Below are positions 63,765 through 64,000 of a stretch of DNA of 64,000 nt, one piece after another. How positions within the stretch are numbered: the stretch's first letter is position 1; each line of letters starts with the position of its first letter. The translations under genes were made by a program, and so were the position numbers. A model generated the notes under the pieces. It made no database searches. It worked only from the letters and a program-made list of their open reading frames with translations, and was not told the DNA's origin. The DNA comes from Kineosporiaceae bacterium (GTDB lineage Bacteria; Actinomycetota; Actinomycetes; Actinomycetales; Kineosporiaceae), in assembly GCA_016713225.1 (NCBI GenBank), contig JADJPO010000002.1:558001-622000 (forward strand), in the 5' to 3' direction.

Positions 63765-64000
63765 GTGATGTCCACCCGCCCCGCGTCGCTGCGGGCGCTC
63801 AATCTGGAGAACATCCACGCCGAGGGGGACGCCGCGCTGCGTGCGGCCGACATCGACGTCATCAGCCGGCCCGACGCCCTGGGCGAGGCCGAGCTGATCG
63901 AGGCGTTGCGCGGCGTCCAGATCCTGGGGCTGCGCTCGAACACCACGGTGACCGCCGCCGTCCTGGACGCCGCCCCCGACCTGCTCGCGATCGGCGCCTA
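63765..64000 (+). CDS. serA: D-3-phosphoglycerate dehydrogenase, N-terminal part (cut by window end)
   Basis: The frame is open from GTG 63765 (or ATG 63768) to the window edge, 78 codons. The start, with LRALNLENIHAEGDAALRAADIDVI and LIEALRGVQILGLRSNTTVTAAVLDAAPDLLAIGA, matches the substrate-binding domain of the PGDH type with the LRSNT motif that binds phosphate. The NAD domain and the C-terminal ACT domain lie beyond the edge. It oxidises 3-phosphoglycerate in serine synthesis. GAGGGG lies 10 nt before the GTG. I base the name on this N-terminus only. Confidence 0.75.
   Translation, partial: MMSTRPASLRALNLENIHAEGDAALRAADIDVISRPDALGEAELIEALRGVQILGLRSNTTVTAAVLDAAPDLLAIGA

Noticed and set aside
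1..64000. CRISPR array, tRNA or rRNA genes, prophage or insertion sequence
   Set aside because: No regularly spaced repeats, no cloverleaf or rRNA-like stretch and no transposase, integrase or phage structural protein were found on reading through. A covariance search would be needed to exclude small RNAs.

Overview
The window is very GC-rich, densely coded DNA from an actinomycete. Supporting signs are the strong G/C bias at third codon positions, frequent GTG and TTG starts, many promoters whose -10 box sits 6-9 nt before the start codon (leaderless mRNAs), SARP regulators, an F420/deazaflavin-type reductase, ANTAR regulators, a DUF574-type methyltransferase, DUF222-HNH genes and an actinobacterial LexA box. 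A chemoreceptor and a GGDEF-EAL protein suggest a motile organism. I cannot name the genus; a Kineosporia-like soil actinomycete would fit, but that is a guess. I saw no tRNA, rRNA, CRISPR array, phage or insertion sequence.

Layout. 1-4.3 kb: the start of a SARP-ATPase regulator running off the left edge, a GNAT acetyltransferase, an RHH/Doc toxin-antitoxin pair with a palindromic operator, an SRPBCC protein, an RDD membrane protein, and a 450-bp gap. That gap holds an inverted-repeat element, a strong hairpin, a possible 13-residue peptide gene and three heptamer direct repeats of SARP-site geometry. 4.3-7.3 kb: a second, TPR-type SARP. 7.4-17.5 kb: mostly minus-strand genes (AlkZ-like winged-helix protein, Rieske/DUF2231 membrane protein, giant patatin-like membrane protein, deazaflavin reductase, Gmad2 lipoprotein-like protein, VOC and AraC proteins, FN3 secreted protein). 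17.8-31.3 kb: two MFS transporters (one internally shortened), a frameshifted hydrolase, trmB, two SDRs, an amidohydrolase, a chemoreceptor, a DEAD-box helicase with a structured leader and a molybdopterin oxidoreductase. 31.4-38 kb: a c-di-GMP enzyme, a methyltransferase, a CAP protein, and a minus-strand stress cluster (STAS, two GAF-ANTAR proteins, UspA).

38-51 kb: an amidohydrolase, a DUF222-HNH gene under a LexA-like box, a subtilase, MetA (acetyl-type by its Glu111), a DUF1524 protein, an aminotransferase, a SulP permease and a Pit phosphate transporter. 51-57.9 kb: an ECF sigma factor with a small partner, an OmpR-type two-component system, and divergent from it a three-gene translationally coupled electron-transfer operon (ferric-reductase-like cytochrome b, NuoF-like flavoprotein, 3Fe-4S ferredoxin). 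58-64 kb: a second LexA-box DUF222-HNH gene in broken frames, a circularly permuted ATP-grasp/alpha-E fusion coupled to a transglutaminase, and the start of serA.

The most interesting points are: the two DUF222-HNH genes, which share an identical LexA-box/-10/ATG geometry yet both need frame changes and carry repeat-rich linkers (one with a run of 19 G); the mini-gene and heptamer repeats beside the SARP; and the cytochrome b/NuoF-like/ferredoxin operon facing a two-component system. Several frame breaks lie in short G/C runs, so base-call or assembly indels must be excluded before any biological reading.
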